DNA of 64,000 nt from Brachyhypopomus gauderio (GCF_052324685.1 NC_135214.1:30935206-30999205); one strand, 5' to 3'; counted from the first letter of the stretch, positions 28,197 to 55,511 are shown. Notes: generated by a model from the letters alone, not told the origin. Numbers and translations: made by a program.

Positions 28197-31099
28197 ATGG
28201 CATATTTCCTCTCATCACACATAACTTCAACACTGTGGAAGCTAAAACCCTTGGCATTGAAAACTACTTGTGTAGGGTCAGTGTTAGCGGTAAATCAGCG
28301 AAAATACAGCAGTAAAGATGATGCGGGATCCGAATACTTGCATAGAAGTATTGTTCCAACTATGCACTACCAAAAGAGTTTGCCACGGTAAGTCACAATT
28401 GCTTTTTTATTAATTGATTTTATTAATATTTTATTTATTTATCAGTTGCATGCTCTTTTGTCGCGTTATTAGGTGACATTAACAGTAGGGGCCACGTTAC
28501 TGGCTCATTCGTGTATTTAAATGACACTGCTATTGACATAAATCAACTGCTATTGTATCATTTTGAAAAATGTAGGTGAAAGTGCACTACATGTTTGAGG
28601 GTGCTGTGTTACAGAAAAAGATGTCCCCCATCTGCCACACTTTTAGTTCCTCTTTAGAATATTCGATTTAAAAAACTGCATGTCCGTCAGTGTGGCATTA
28701 AAAAAAATTATTTTCAATCTTCAGATTACCAGTGCCCAAACTTGAGGATACAATACGGAGATATCTAGCAGCTCAAAGACCACTTTTAGATGATGAGAAC
28801 TACAGGTAAAGGTAATTCTTCATGCTAACATTCTTTAAAAGAAGCTAATAGAAGTTGCATTACAAATTTTGCATCCGTTATGTTTGCACAGCAATACAGT
28901 GAAACTAGCACACGATTTCCAGAATGGCATTGGCAAGCAGTTACATGAAGAGCTTGTGGCTCAGGACAAGATGAATAAACACACCAGCTACATTTCAGGT
29001 GATTGGGTTGTGTCTAGTCTTAAATCAAACTCTTCAATACCACTACTATTTCAAGTGTGGTGGAATTTGACTGGTTCCTGGGTGAATCATGGTGGGGAGG
29101 TTTTTGGAGTGAAGTAAAAGCTTTGCATTTGAAATGTTCTTTAGGGGAAGAGTGGTGGGGTGATATAGGTGGTTACCTAAATAAGAGATTATGCCAGTTT
29201 AGTTGTATTCATAACCCAACAAGCTGTCAACTAACCTTTTTGTTTTGTCCAGCTCCATGGTTCGACATGTACCTAAGTGCTCGTGAATCTGTGGTCTTGA
29301 ACTTTAATCCTTTCATGAGCTTCAATCCTGACCCCAAACCTGAGTACAATGACCAACTCATTCGGGCCACTAACATAGTGTGCTCTGCGGTGAGGTTTAT
29401 GAAGACCTTGCGTGCTGGACTCCTTGAACCAGAGGTATTCCACCTGAACCCAGCTAAGAGCAATACTGATTCCTTCAAAAAGTTCATCCGATGGGTGCCC
29501 TCCTCCGTCTCATGGTTTGGAGCCTATATGGTTAATGCGTATCCCTTGGATATGTCTCAGTACTTCCGTCTATTCAACTCCACACGCATCCCCAAACCCA
29601 AAACTGATGAGCTCTGCACGCACCAGAAAGGCAATCACCTACTCGTAATGAAAAGAGGCAATATGTACGTATTCGATGTGGTGGACAGGGATGGTAATCT
29701 AGTGAAGCCGACCGAGATCTTGTCACACCTCAAATACATTCTGGCAGACCCGACTCCAGCTCCTGTGTGTCCCGTGGGGGTCCTGACGAGTGAGAACAGA
29801 GATGTTTGGGCAGGGCTGCGGGAGAAACTTCTAGAAGCAGGAAACAGAGAGGCTGTACAGATAGTGGACAGTGCTCTCTTTTGTCTTTGTCTTGATGAGG
29901 AGGAGATGCGTGACCACATACACATCTCCCACAACATGCTTCATGGAGATGGATGCAATCGCTGGTACGATAAGTCTTTCAGTTTGATCTTAAGCAAGGA
30001 TGGGCAGGCAGCCATTAATTTTGAGCACTCTTGGGGTGATGGTGTAGCCGTCCTACGTTTCCAAAATGAAGTCTTTAAAGACACCACAGAGAGGCCATTG
30101 GTTGGGCCCACAACCCCGCCCGCTCCCATAGACTCTGCTTCTGCCGTCCAGAGGCTGGAGTTCAAGCTGAGTCCTGACCTTGAGCACGGGATAGCAAAGG
30201 CCAAAGAGAACTTCCAGGCTGCCGTCTCCAAGCTCACCATCCACGCTATGGAGTTCAAAAGAGGTGGGAAAGAACAGCTGAAGAAGAAGAAGCTCAGTCC
30301 CGATGCCATTGCTCAGCTGGCCTTCCAGATGGGCTTCTTACGCCAGTACGGCAAGACCGTCGCTACATACGAGTCATGCAGCACCGCAGCCTTCAAGCAC
30401 GGCCGCACTGAGACCATCCGTCCCGCCACCACTTACACGCAGCGCTGTGCCCAGGCCTTCGTTCAGCAGCTTGGCCAGCACAGCGTAGAGCAGCTCCAGG
30501 GCATGCTGGACGCCTGCTCCAAATACCACGGCCAGCTCACCAAAGAGGCAGCCATGGGTGAGTGCCATAACTTTCTATTCCTTCTTACATGACAGCTAGT
30601 TCACTATTTTTATAGAATGCCGGAGGAATGTTGGATTATGTAGTGCTAAAAATATTAATATGCAAAATAAGGGACTATGTAAATTCAAAGGTAATAACAG
30701 TGGCTTGTATATGTTCTGAATACTCAAACTCAGTTGAGCTCTGGTTACTGTGAATCATTTTCAGGACAAGGATTTGACAGACATCTCTTTGCCATGCGCT
30801 ACCTGTCTAATTCCAAAGGAATGGAAATGCCAAATCTGTATCAGGACCCAGCATATACAGCTATAAACCACAACATCCTGTCTACCAGCACCCTCACTAG
30901 CCCTGCTGTCAGCCTGGGTGGTTTTGCACCTGTAGTGCCAGATGGCTTTGGAGTTGGATATGGTGTTCATGATGACTGGATTGGTTGCAACGTGTCCAGC
31001 TACCCAACCAGAAATGTTCATGAATTCCTTCAGTGTGTCCAAAAGTCCCTGGAGGACATTTTTACTGTTATTGATGGAAAGCCAATTAAATCTAGTTAA
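28197..31099 (+). CDS. cpt2: Carnitine O-palmitoyltransferase 2, mitochondrial
   Basis: Inner-membrane, matrix-facing enzyme that converts imported acylcarnitines back to acyl-CoA for beta-oxidation. Five exons: 28197-28387, 28725-28805, 28892-28998, 29253-30557, 30765-31099. They give about 672 aa (human 658). The large fourth exon carries most of the enzyme, as in other vertebrates. The catalytic His lies in [12 protein letters not shown]. The carnitine/choline acyltransferase signature [10 protein letters not shown] is present. The N-terminus ([19 protein letters not shown], then RKY before the mature part) looks like a mitochondrial presequence. Intron 3 is short and AT-rich. The gene converges on magoh, its neighbour in human 1p32. 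Confidence 0.97.
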
Positions 31100-31843
31100 G
31101 TTTTTATTCAGAGAAAAGCAATGGTAACTGTACAGTGAAGGACCATTTAAGGTATCACAAGACCTCAGTTTAGAGGAGCTAGATAAGAATTTAACCAGAC
31201 TATTTCAATAGTATAAATCATGTTGATCAGTTAGAAATTATACCATGATGTAGACGATTTCTGTGAACTAGATAACTGAACAGTTGAGTGTTTTGTATTT
31301 CACTCAACCTTGGAAAATAATTTATAATTAAATAAATGGTGAGGGTTTGAGAGAGGTTGCTCACAAACAGCATAGGAAATTGCATCTGTGTAAAATTAAT
31401 TTATATAATACCTTTTCTCTTATTACCCAAGGGGCATGTTGAGTTTTTGAAGATGCAGTAACAGTGACTAAGTGTTGAATTGTTAGAATGCATTAGTGTA
31501 ATGTGTGTAAGAGTTGATGGAAAAAATATTACATCAGAGCCAGACGATGTGTTCGTAAAGGTTGACTTTTCTATCTGAATTTACAAGCGTCATCTTTTTA
31601 CTTGTTTGACAATTGCAGCAATGAAATGCATTACTGGCAATTTTCTAAATTAAATTAAATTGCAACTTTTATGCAGTTAATGTTCAACCATTTTAGAATT
31701 TGCGGTAAAGCACTGGTTCTGAAATTGAAACTATTTATTAAAAAAAAAAAAGCAACAGATAAACAAATGTACAAATGCCAAACAGTGATCAAACAGTGAT
31801 CAAACAACTTAAAACAACGGTCAAAGAGAAGTAACTGTTGAAC

Positions 31844-33538
31844 TTAGATAGGCTTGATCTTAAAATGGAGGCCGATAAGACTGAAGACAAGACACTTGAG
31901 GTCCTGTACCAGGTAGTAGAATACTCTGAGGCCTTCTGGATCTCTGAGAAATAAAAATAAAATAAAAAATCAATGTTTTTTCCTAATTTACTACAGTCAC
32001 TATAGCCAACAGCAGCTTAAACTTGAAATGCTGCATCACTTCTATTTAAAATTTCTCCTTAACAAATATCTAAGTCATAAGAACTTAGCACTAGCTAGCT
32101 AAGCAGACAGGCTAGTGTCCTGAATGTATTCAAGTCTACCAAAGTATAGCGGTCATTTGTTGTCCCACTTGTGCCAATTTAAGAAACAAACACCCCTAGG
32201 ATGAAATTTCATTTGCTCATAAATGGATCCCAGAGTCCACACATTATTTGTACAGCATGCATTTAAGTGCTCACATAACATGAAGAGAACCAAGCGTTCT
32301 AAGTATATCCTTGTATATGACCATGCAGCTGTATTACCATGCAGAGAACATGCTTGTGGACTCATAGCAGTGGTTAAAAAAATTTAAAAACATGCTTTCA
32401 TGAACTAGAATTTTTTGTAGAGGAATTATTTGCTTGTAAATATACTAAATATACATCACAGGGTACTGCTAAACAAGATCAGTAGCTACTACAACATCTA
32501 AAGTCTCAGGCACAACCAGTGTGCTTGTTACTTACTTTGACTGGTTGACATCGATCAATGAGCCAATTTTGGAGGTTGTGAATGAAATATGTTCATCGCC
32601 AATAACAATCTCCAATTCCTAGAAAAGAAAACGATAGCAACTTTTACGATACAGAGTATGCGTCTGGTAATATGAAAACATGCAGTGTTTCAGTTAAAGA
32701 CAAACCTGTCTGCCAACCCTGTCAGGAGGAGGCCACAGTGCGTCGTCTTCCTTGGTGATTTCACTGTCATCAATGATCCTCTTGAGCTCCTCCATCACAC
32801 TTTTGTGGACGTAAGCCTAGAATAAAGAAAGACTACATGAAACCATCCATTTAAAAACTGAATAAGGTTTATTTTCATCTTCCATATAAATACTCTTTAC
32901 CTCTTTTCTGATCATGACGTCGTTTTTGTAGTTGCTGTTGTTTGCATACCTCAACTTTCCTGCACAACAGAGAAACCCCATACATGTGATTTACACCATT
33001 CGTTGGAGGGATCTATAATTGCAAGCCTACACTATAAGCGTTTATTTATTCCCCAGCACAAGCAAACATCAGCGTTGTGTAATGTACAACAAGAGTGTTT
33101 CTAAATTAAAACAATTGTGAGGACATGGCTATAGATAGACTAGCTTGCTAGGTTAGTTTGGTTAGCTAAGCTACCTAACAAGCTTAGCTATCGTGCTCGC
33201 TTTCTCTGAAATCTCAAACTCCTAAGTAGCTATTTAATATACTCCAATCTCATCTCTTTAGGTAGATAGTTCTACTAATACATAATTAGCAATACTTTAT
33301 TAATAAGTAAACAGTAATTTTAGCAAGTTCGTTCCCAAAATGTATTTCAAACGTTTCAGGCCTGTAACTAGTTACACTGCCGGGGAGCAAAGTCAACGTT
33401 AGCATAAAGCTAGTTTGCTAGCTTAGTTCAAATGGCGCACTACTTACCGTCCGGCCTAAATTCAAACTCCAGAAACTCGTGACCAAATTTCCCTTTGTGT
33501 CCCACATAATACCTTAAATAGAAGTCGCTTGTGGACAT
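31844..33538 (-). CDS. magoh: Mago nashi homolog, exon junction complex core
   Basis: Magoh pairs with Y14 (RBM8A) to lock eIF4A3 on spliced mRNA upstream of exon junctions, and acts in mRNA localisation and nonsense-mediated decay. Five exons on the minus strand: 33538-33448, 32959-32901, 32816-32706, 32618-32536, 31943-31844. They give 147 aa. The protein is almost the same as the mammalian one: [20 protein letters not shown] at the start, then [20 protein letters not shown], ending [12 protein letters not shown] polyadenylation signal (TTTATT on the plus strand) lies near 31733. Codons are intact and introns present, so this is a normal gene and not a processed copy. Confidence 0.98.
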
Positions 33539-36500
33539 AACTACGCTAAAAGTCAGAAACACCTCTGCAAACGTACAACGTTGTAGCCACACGCACAAAA
33601 GCTTTTCCTGACAAAATCGCTTAAAGCCTCGACCAACAAACGCGCTTAGTCGCGTGATGACGTCTGCAAAGTCGCATCTTGATGATGCTTAGAACGTCCT
33701 TGCGATGACCAGTTCCTACAAGCTCACGATTTAGATTACACAATAATGATATTAGTATTTTGACCAATTCCCAAAAACATTAAAAGTGAAAATCTTAATT
33801 TTTTAAAAATGGTAGCCACTCAATATTTTTAACCATCACTTTTTTAATTAGCATATTAAAATCTAAGACATAGACCATTTTGTTTTTGAAGCAGACAACT
33901 CAACATTTTGATGACCAGTGAAACATGACAAACTGCATGGTACAAAAATGTATTTATTCGTTTTCATTTCATCTAAGCCATGTCTTGTTTTTTTTACACT
34001 TGTACATTACAATACATTGTGAATAACTGAGATGCTTTCAAAGATGTGCAAACGCATGACCCTACTTTTAATTTTAATGTTTTTCAAGTGAAAGCAGTTG
34101 TTGCACAAATGCATTGTCAGGCCAGCTTGCAATTGCTGCTTTGACTACCAAACTATTGATTCCAGTGACTTATGCTTGTGCCATTTTCTCACTATTTGCT
34201 GGAATCATGGTTGCACGTGAATAAATCAATCATGACAAAAGTGCTTGCACTACAAGGATAATGGTCTTATGGCACCACTTGTCTAACATTAGATCAAGTA
34301 CCTGGTCCACCAGGTTAAACATACTTGCAAGCTACTTTTAAAAGTAAAAAGCATCAAAATGTCCAGTTGGTTTATATGAACATTTTTACATACATGTTTG
34401 AGAAATCAATACAAAATATAAGTCAATTAATACATTGTACAAGAATTGAAAATGTCTGTAACCTTTGTAGTGGAATCCACAACTCACAGCAAAATGAAAT
34501 GATTATGTAGCATTTACCATTCGTAATCACATAGGAATGTGAACTGAACATGAGTTGAGCGGTGGGTTTTGGGTCTTTCACAATGACTGATTTACCTCTA
34601 CTTCTATGGTCAAGAGCAGCTGTTATAAGGCATATTGCATTTTTCCCCAAAAAAGCTGGTCTAGAGACTTTACAGAGTCAGTGTGAACCCAGCCTTGGGT
34701 ATACCTGATTAAAGTGTACATATTTAGCATGTTTTATTTGTAAATGAGTGAAAGCAGAGTGTCTCAAGCAGGCTACTTATGAGGCTCCAGCTAATTGGTG
34801 AACAGTGGTTTGAATCAGAACACAATGATTTTGGTGCACATTAAATACTGTACATGAGCAGTGACAAAGTACATGAGCAGAGGCATAAACAAACAAAGAA
34901 TTTTTGATCATCCAACTTGTGTTTCAAAGGGTATAAGCAAAACCCAGTGACAGTCTAATCAAGTGACAAAGTAACTTTTTTTTTTACCTAACCAAGTGAC
35001 AAAGTAACCATTTACCCCTGAAGGTAGGGTATTTTTATTTGAACTCTGACCCTGAAAACATCCAGATGTGTGTCCACCAACCAGTAGATCATCACTTCAA
35101 ATCCATATTAAACTTTATAAACAATTCATTGTCATAGCAGCAGTGCAGAAGGGAAAATGTTTCTGCCCCATCAGAAAACACAAAGCGACATAACTAAGAA
35201 GGTCGACAATTATCTTTCTGAGGGAAAATCTTTTTTTGACAAAATGAAAAATTGTCTAAGAAATTTGTTAAGGTTAGTACTGGCATTATGGGTTTGGGTA
35301 TCACTCGAGGGAAGGGCAGGATGCCAAGACGCGATGCGCTGGTAATAGCATCTTTATTTTACACAAAGCTTCGCACTTGCGCTATAGTAAAACATACAAC
35401 AAGAAAACACATGGAGTGACTCAGACAAAGACAAGCGACAAACACTACATTGACACACATTAAGTACCTTCCAAATAAACAAACCCCAGGTGCAACAAAT
35501 AATGCTGACAAGACCAGCCACAAACAAGACGAGTGAACACACATCCAAAAGAAATACATATATGGACGTAAACAGATGCAGACTACATACATACACACCC
35601 GAGAGGAGGGGTCAGGGGCTGTAACGTGACGTTGGGATTTTGTTTCTTGTCCAATATAACAGTATTGTGAGACAATAATGCCCCCTGGAAATGAAGGAAA
35701 TGTAATAAAGGAAATGAATAAGGAGCAAAAGCGGTTCGTTCACTATGCAAGTCCCTGAAACAGCTTATGCAGAATATCATGCAAGATAGGATAAGCACCA
35801 CTTCTTAGGCCATGAAACTAAGAACACATTAGCTTAACCACAGAATCCTGAGCTAGAGGAGAGTGGGGCCCCACGAGCCCTTCAACAGACTAGATAACGT
35901 GTAAAAAAACCAAACTGATTCTGTGGTAAACCTTTTTGCATTAATAAAACAAACACTGCAGTAGCATCATGGTACATGCATGTTATACTCTCCAAGGAAC
36001 AATAGCAGAACTAAATTAAAATCATTAAAAAGAAATTTTGGTCTGCCAAAAACTGTTGACAGCAGTCTTTAATATGTAAAGAGTACCATAAGGTAAAGAG
36101 TTAAAGAAAATTAGTTTAAAGTTCATTTTCAAGTGATTTTTCATCTGCTTTTAAGTGCTGTTTAAAAGACATTAGCACACAGCATCAAATACAGTAAGAC
36201 TAGGACACTGATATTGAATAACAATCTGTATCTATTTCAGGATTTATTTCATGTTTTGGGAAACCCTGCTTTTAATACGCCACAGAGCTGTGGCTTTGAG
36301 GGTCAGATCAACAGACAATGCTAGCTGTCACGCCAGGCCACTGAGCATTGTTTTACAGTACACGTTCACCCCTGACTTACTCATAGAAAACAAGAGTTTT
36401 TGCTGAAATACAGTATGAATTAGTGGTTGTTCCTTTGGAGCAATGGTCAGGTAGCACTTTTGGTTGTAAGAATTATTAACACACACCAAGAATGCTTTGG

Positions 36501-36965
36501 AGACAATACTACAACAATGTATAAGGTACACAGAGAAGGATGTTATAGAAGTGATTTTGAAATGTCTTTTAGATTTTGTACTATTCAAGTCATAAGAATT
36601 CAGTGCAGGTCTGGGCAAGTAGCGTCCCTTTGGCAAATTCTAAAGTCACCTCCACCTTCATTTCTCTAATACTCCCATAAAGAGGAGGCAGAGGGTTAAG
36701 TATAGGAATAAATAAACAGGACAGAAATAACAACAACACTGACCTGGAACAATTCTGACCAAGGAACATCCCTCCTTTACAATCAAGAGTAGCAGTCAAC
36801 CAAAACAAATTAAATAAATAAAATAAAATCACAAACAAAAGCATTTCTTGTATTAAATACAGTGCTTGTTTGTACATACTGACAAACAGCAGGCCTCCTT
36901 TCCACCCTCCAGTTGTTCTCTACCATCCTTTCATTGTTCCCTAGGAGACGGACGGTGCGGGGGTG
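33539..36965. other. Intergenic region and probable uck2 3' UTR
   Basis: Between magoh and the uck2 stop. AT-rich, with no recognisable coding exon. Minus-strand AATAAA candidates lie near 36242 and 33952, so the uck2 3' UTR could run from under 1 kb to about 3 kb. The solo LTR at 35298-35630 is the only mobile element I can name. Confidence 0.4.
35298..35630 (-). mobile_element. Probable solo LTR, relative of the 6742 family
   Basis: Read on the minus strand it begins gtcacgttacagcccctgac and later has an AATAAAG about 60 bp before its end, as in the 338-bp LTRs at 6742 and 9697. Length is 333 bp. The flanks tttgg and gttgg agree at four of five positions. No internal region is next to it, so it is best read as a solo LTR left by recombination. 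Older than the 6742 element, judging by divergence. Confidence 0.5.
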
Positions 36966-44445
<7,480 letters not shown>

Positions 44446-44538
44446 GCTTGCTGTCAGTGTGCGCGCAGACGCTCAACGCTGCTTTTAGCAAACCGGGCGC
44501 TCCTCCTCCCTTCCTCTCAATTTTGCCTAGCTTTTTCC

Positions 44539-44540
<2 letters not shown>

Positions 44541-44614
<74 letters not shown>
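44541..44614. repeat. (TG)n microsatellite in uck2 promoter side
   Basis: TG tract of about 36 units with one TT interruption, about 95-170 bp upstream of the uck2 start codon. It may lie in the 5' UTR or core promoter. Confidence 0.95.
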
Positions 44615-44888
44615 ACACTTAACCACGGAGTGACAAATCTATGATTGGTCGGACGCATGGGAAACGATCTGTCCATATTAGTGCAGCCAAACTTATTACG
44701 ATCATCTTGACTAAAGGTAAATCAGCGTCCTACAACAGAACCTATTAGTTGTATATTCTTAACAATTGCTTGTAGAGTTAAATAAGACATTTAAATTCAC
44801 AAAATGTCCACCAAAGTATTGTTTTCTAGAAAGACCCAAAACCAATGTCCATATGTTTTATAATAAATAAATTATCTCATATGCACTT

Positions 44889-45447
44889 AGCGGCCACTTT
44901 TTAAGACGTAGGCCTACCTTGCTGGTACTAGTTTGTCTTCAGAACCATGTTAACTCTTCTGACATACAACAAGGTGCTGGAACAATTCCTCAGAGATCTT
45001 GGTCCAACTTGATATAATATAAATATAATAATATGTAATTTGCAACTTTGCCAGCTTCTCCCATTCCATTACATACCAAAGGTGTTCTGTTGGGTTGAGG
45101 TCTGGTGGCTGGTAAGGCCATTTGAGAACAGTGAACTAAATGTTATGTTAAGAAAATAGCTTTAGATGATATGATGGTGCGTTATGTTGCTGGAAGTAGC
45201 CATCAGAAAATGGGCATGCTGTAGTCATAAATGGATGGTCAGTAACAATACTCAGGTACACTATGACAATTAAACAATGCCCAGTTGGTATTAAAGGGCC
45301 CAAAGTGTGCCAAGAAAATATCCCCCATTACACAACCATCAACCTGAACTGTTGATACTAGGCAGGATGGATCCGTGCTTTTATGTTATTTATGCCAGAT
45401 TCTGACAGTGCCATCCAAATGTCCCAACAGAAATTGAGACTATTGGG
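44889..45447 (+). mobile_element. Degenerate Tc1/mariner fragment
   Basis: It begins gcggccactttttaagacg, which resembles the fish Tc1-like terminal sequence ggccactttattaggtac. Phrases such as caacaaggtgctggaacaat, gtgccaagaaaatatccccc and ggcaggatggatccgtgctt match the antisense of that family's transposase as I remember it. It has many indels and lacks its other end. The copy is old and truncated. Confidence 0.7.
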
Positions 45448-46318
45448 AATTATGTTTTGGGTAATATATAAGTAATTGTGTGGTGCTATGTTAAAAATTA
45501 TTTAAAGTTAAAAACATATAGCCTATAACACATATGAAACATAGGCCTATATATATCCTATCCCTGTTTGGGGAATGAAACTTATTGTCTATTGTTCATT
45601 AATTAAAGCCTAACTTTTGCTAACAAGTGAGCAAATACTTCATTCTATCACTGAAGTGATTAACATTAATACATTAAACATTAATACTACATTAATTCTG
45701 CAAAATACAGCATACGAAACACAAGTCAATTTTACACTTTTTGTTGCAATTTAAACTTTCTGTTGTAAATATGAAAACAAAATTGGTTAATTGCAGAGTG
45801 CCTATATCTTTCTAGTTTCCTAGATGGATAGTGATATATTCCATTTGTTATCTTTATGTTAATGCATTTAGACGAGTGTGTTCCTCATTTCAAATTCTAA
45901 GATATACAAATGTCAGTTTATAACAGAACTTGATTGCAGATCACGTTTTTAGTAAAATTGGCAGGAGACAAAAGTCTGATGCAATACATTTATCATCTCA
46001 AATCGGAAAGATCAAGGTGCACAACTAGCCATTTTCCTTGCGTGAAATGTTGCATTCAATTTTATGAGCTTTACATTTATTTAAAACTAACAAGAGATGT
46101 TGGGTTACCCCCGTACATGGCAAACCTCGCTGGTTTCAAACGCGTTGATGTTTGTTTCGACCACTAGAGGGAAATGAGCTGCCATGACAACAAGCAAAGT
46201 CACCAGCGAAGAAAATGTCACTTAACGCTGACGCTGCTAATTGACCGGAGTGGTTAGCACGTCCTCTACTACATATTTTATTGTATAGCTAGATTATACA
46301 ACTTCATACTTGGTCAAT

Positions 46319-48088
46319 ATGAGCACTATGTTTGCAGACACAATACTTATTGTCTTTATATCCGTTTGTACAGCGTTGTTGGCAGAAGGTAAGTTCAAGT
46401 AAATTACATTTTAGCTGCTATCTAGCGAGCTATAATTTAACCCAGCTAGCTCGTTAGCTAGCTTGGTAGCTTCACCGTATTCCTGTCTTTCTGGTCTATT
46501 GATGGACGTCTAATGCATTTTCTTCTGATCCTGTAGGTATAACATGGGTATTGGTGTACCGCACAGATAAATACAAGAGGCTCAAGGCCGAAGTAGAGAA
46601 ACAAAGCAAAAAGCGTAAGTATCGTTAGCTGCATTTGTATGAAATTAACCTTTGCTAGGCATCGTTAATCAATAAGGTTGGTTTACTAGCTAGAAATGCA
46701 TCCGGTGAAAGTATAATTGTATTTCTATTTGGTTAAGTGGAGAAGAAGAAGGAGACAATCACGGAGTCTGCTGGCCGTCAGCAGAAGAAAAAGATAGGTA
46801 TGTTACGAGAGGACATTAGTTACTGTGTTCTCATGCAATCTTCAAGTAGACAATATCTTCACATAGACGGTAATAAAAACGTAGAGTCTGAAGAAGGTTG
46901 GTTATTAACTGAATTATTTTTGCTGCTCCGTAGAGAGACAGGAGGAGAAACTGAAGAACAATAATAGAGACCTCTCAATGGTAAAAGAGTAATGTGTGTC
47001 TGTGTGTGTCAGCATGTGATTCTTGTTTAAACATATTCTGTAAGTTTAGCTAGGTTTAAAAGTCTAAATTAAAATGATTTTGCATTATAGGTGCGAATGA
47101 AGTCTATGTTTGCCATTGGCTTCTGCTTTACTGCGTTAATGGGCATGTTCAATTCCATGTAAGTGAACTTGCTCATATAAATACTTCATACAGTGAGTTA
47201 TATAACATTTGTTTTAATCACACTTTTGAATAATACGAAGTTGCTGAAGTGCTTTGTTTTAGACAGTTTTTTGTTTGTTTTTGTTCATTTCAGCTTTGAT
47301 GGTCGAGTTGTAGCGAAGCTGCCCTTTGTTCCTTTGTCCTACATCCAAGGCCTTTCTCACCGTAATCTTCTGGGGGAAGATTACACTGACTGTTCCTTCA
47401 TCTTCCTTTACATCCTGTGCACCATGTCCATTAGACAGGTAATCCTAAAAGGTCTGCCACTGCTTAACTGGGGCAGTCATGGCCTGGCGGTTAGGGAACT
47501 GGTCTTGTGACTGGAGGGTTGTGGGTTCGATTCCCAGACAGGCCATGACTGAGGTGCCCTTGAGCAAGGCACCTAACCCCAACTGCTCCCCGGGCGCCGG
47601 GCTAGGGCTGCCCACCGCTCTGGGCACGTGTGATCCACAGCCCCCTAGTAATCACTAGTGTGTGTGTTTGTGTGTTCTGACTGCACAGATGGGTTAAAAG
47701 CGGAGGACAAATTTCGATTGGGGTGTAAAAATCACAATTGACAAAATATGGCACATTTCATTTTCATTTCACTGAGCAGAATCAAAGTGAATGTATGTGA
47801 AATCATAGTTAAAATGCAGTGGTCTCAGTTAAACACATTTAAACATATCTATGTGCTGGAGAATGGCCACATTTTAAAGGTTTTTCTTTGTATCGCATAT
47901 GAATGTTCTACAAATTGTTTCAGTGAATAATTTAGCATATGTAGTTTAATTTCTGATCTGTGGTCTCTTCATTAAACCCCTTTCCTCAGAACATCCAGAA
48001 GATTTTGGGTCTGGCTCCATCTCGTGCTGCAACCAAACAAGCTGGTGGATTTTTGGGACCACCTCCACAAGCTGCCAAATTCTCATAA
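46319..48088 (+). CDS. tmco1: Transmembrane and coiled-coil protein 1 (CLAC channel)
   Basis: ER membrane protein of the Oxa1/EMC3/Get1 group. It is reported as a calcium-load-activated channel and as part of the multipass translocon. Seven exons: 46319-46388, 46537-46614, 46738-46797, 46934-46980, 47091-47158, 47294-47438, 47990-48088. They give 188 aa, the same as human. An N-terminal helix (TILIVFISVCTALLAEG) is followed by a charged coiled coil (EKQSKKLEKKKETITES), then a hydrophobic pair around FAIGFCFTALMGMFNS, and the C-terminus GGFLGPPPQAAKFS. Conservation is very high. Intron 6 contains a SINE. The next gene downstream is aldh9a1, as in human 1q24. Confidence 0.97.
47469..47757 (+). 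mobile_element. tRNA-derived V-type SINE, copy 3
   Basis: Plus-strand copy in tmco1 intron 6. The tRNA-like head is ggggcagtcatggcctggcg, with B box GGTTCGATTCC at 47524-47534. The central core is shared with fish V-SINEs, and the tail reads cacaattgacaaaatatgg. It lies only about 30 bp after the exon-6 donor. Confidence 0.82.
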
Positions 48089-54139
<6,051 letters not shown>

Positions 54140-55036
54140 AGGGTTACGAATGAGCCATAGCATTGCGTATGCACATCATACACGACAATGTGATTTACAA
54201 TCTAAAGCTGTGATGTGGTGTAGTACCTTTTTATACAGTGTTATAAACCTAAAAGCTCCAAGGGCTCCATTTTGGAGTTGCTTCTGAAATGGTTCTGATT
54301 TATAACCAGCCAAAATGTTTCAACACTAAGTGCCTAATATCCGTTCATCATGAAACTTGCAGCTATCATCCCCGGGCTTCTTACTGCATTTGTATTTTGA
54401 AGCAAATTCCTGTGCTTGCTCATAATAGGTTGCATTCAGACTTCAGTTTTTCCACAGATTTATACAACTACAACAATTTGCAGTTCTGTCCCATGTGCAA
54501 ATAAAGTAACCTTTGCTATGCAGAAATGATTTTGTCTGGCTACTTTTCCTCATTTACCTTGGGTACGGACAAAGGTTTTTTTGGTTGTTTGTTTTTTTGC
54601 TGTACTTTGTCCCCTGAAATACCTTTTTCTATGTTGAGTTCAACAAGAATTTCCTTAAGGGGACACTACAATATATCATGTGTACAGATCACAAGGTGGT
54701 TCACAAGGTTTCTAGATAAACATGACGTTCCATAAAGAGGTAATTCATCAGCTGTTCAAAGGGCTTCCAAAGCTACAATGGGGTGAAACTCAGTTCAAAA
54801 CATGTTTATGTTCAAAACCTAAACTGGTACTGAATACTGTTTTGAAAAAAAGCTGATGTAACCTCTAACAACCAACCAGACACGATTCTGGTTATCATTA
54901 TCATTTTTTAATTTGATTTTGCATATGTTTGGTATAACTGCAATAGTTGCAACAATTAAACAGGAAAAACAGCCATGACTTCTTTATCACCATTTTCCTC
55001 ACACACACACACAAAACAACATAGAAACACACTCAA

Positions 55037-55511
55037 CAATGGCTTGGTGGTAATCATGTTTTGGGTCTTGGGTTCAAATCCCTATCTGAGTGGAGTTTTC
55101 ATGTTCTCCCTGTGTCTGTGTGTTTCCTCCGGGGTCTCTGGTTTCCTCCCACACTCCAAAAACATGGAGGTTTGGTAAATTGGCATTCCCTGATTCCCTG
55201 ACAATTTCTCCCTGAGTGTGGAACTGTGTGTCTCTATAAAAAAAAAAAAAAGCAATTGTCAGAGTGTCTGCATGAATGTGTGTGTGCTTGTATGCCCAGT
55301 GGTGGATGGTGCTCTGTCACTAGCGTCTGTCCTCTCTCCCCTTCCTGCACCCCATTCAGTCCCCGAGGGGGCTGTGGCTTCCAGTAGCGAGTACGCTGTG
55401 TGCAATTGGCTGCCGCTTCTCACCGGTGTGTGATTGGTTGTGTAAGACTTGTACCTGTGTTAAATTTGTAAAAGCGTCCTTGAAAGGTGCTTTATAAATT
55501 GAACATTCATT
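55037..55511 (+). mobile_element. DANA/mermaid-like tRNA SINE
   Basis: tRNA-like head with gggttcaaatccct (B box), followed by gttctccctgtgtctgtgtg and tttcctcccacactccaaaa, a core common in fish SINEs. The tail is gtccttgaaaggtgctttat, of L2 type. An internal poly-A run lies at about 55237. The family name is from memory. Confidence 0.6.

Larger units (their letters stand above)
44446..46318. promoter_or_regulatory. Head-to-head intergenic region of uck2 and tmco1
   Basis: 1.9 kb between divergent start codons. It holds a (TG)n tract about 100 bp upstream of the uck2 ATG and a degenerate Tc1-like fragment. No further coding exon was seen. Promoter sharing is inferred from the arrangement only. 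Confidence 0.4.

Noticed and set aside
47466-47540. tRNA gene
   Set aside because: The A and B boxes belong to the SINE head. No full cloverleaf, and the sequence continues into the V-SINE core.
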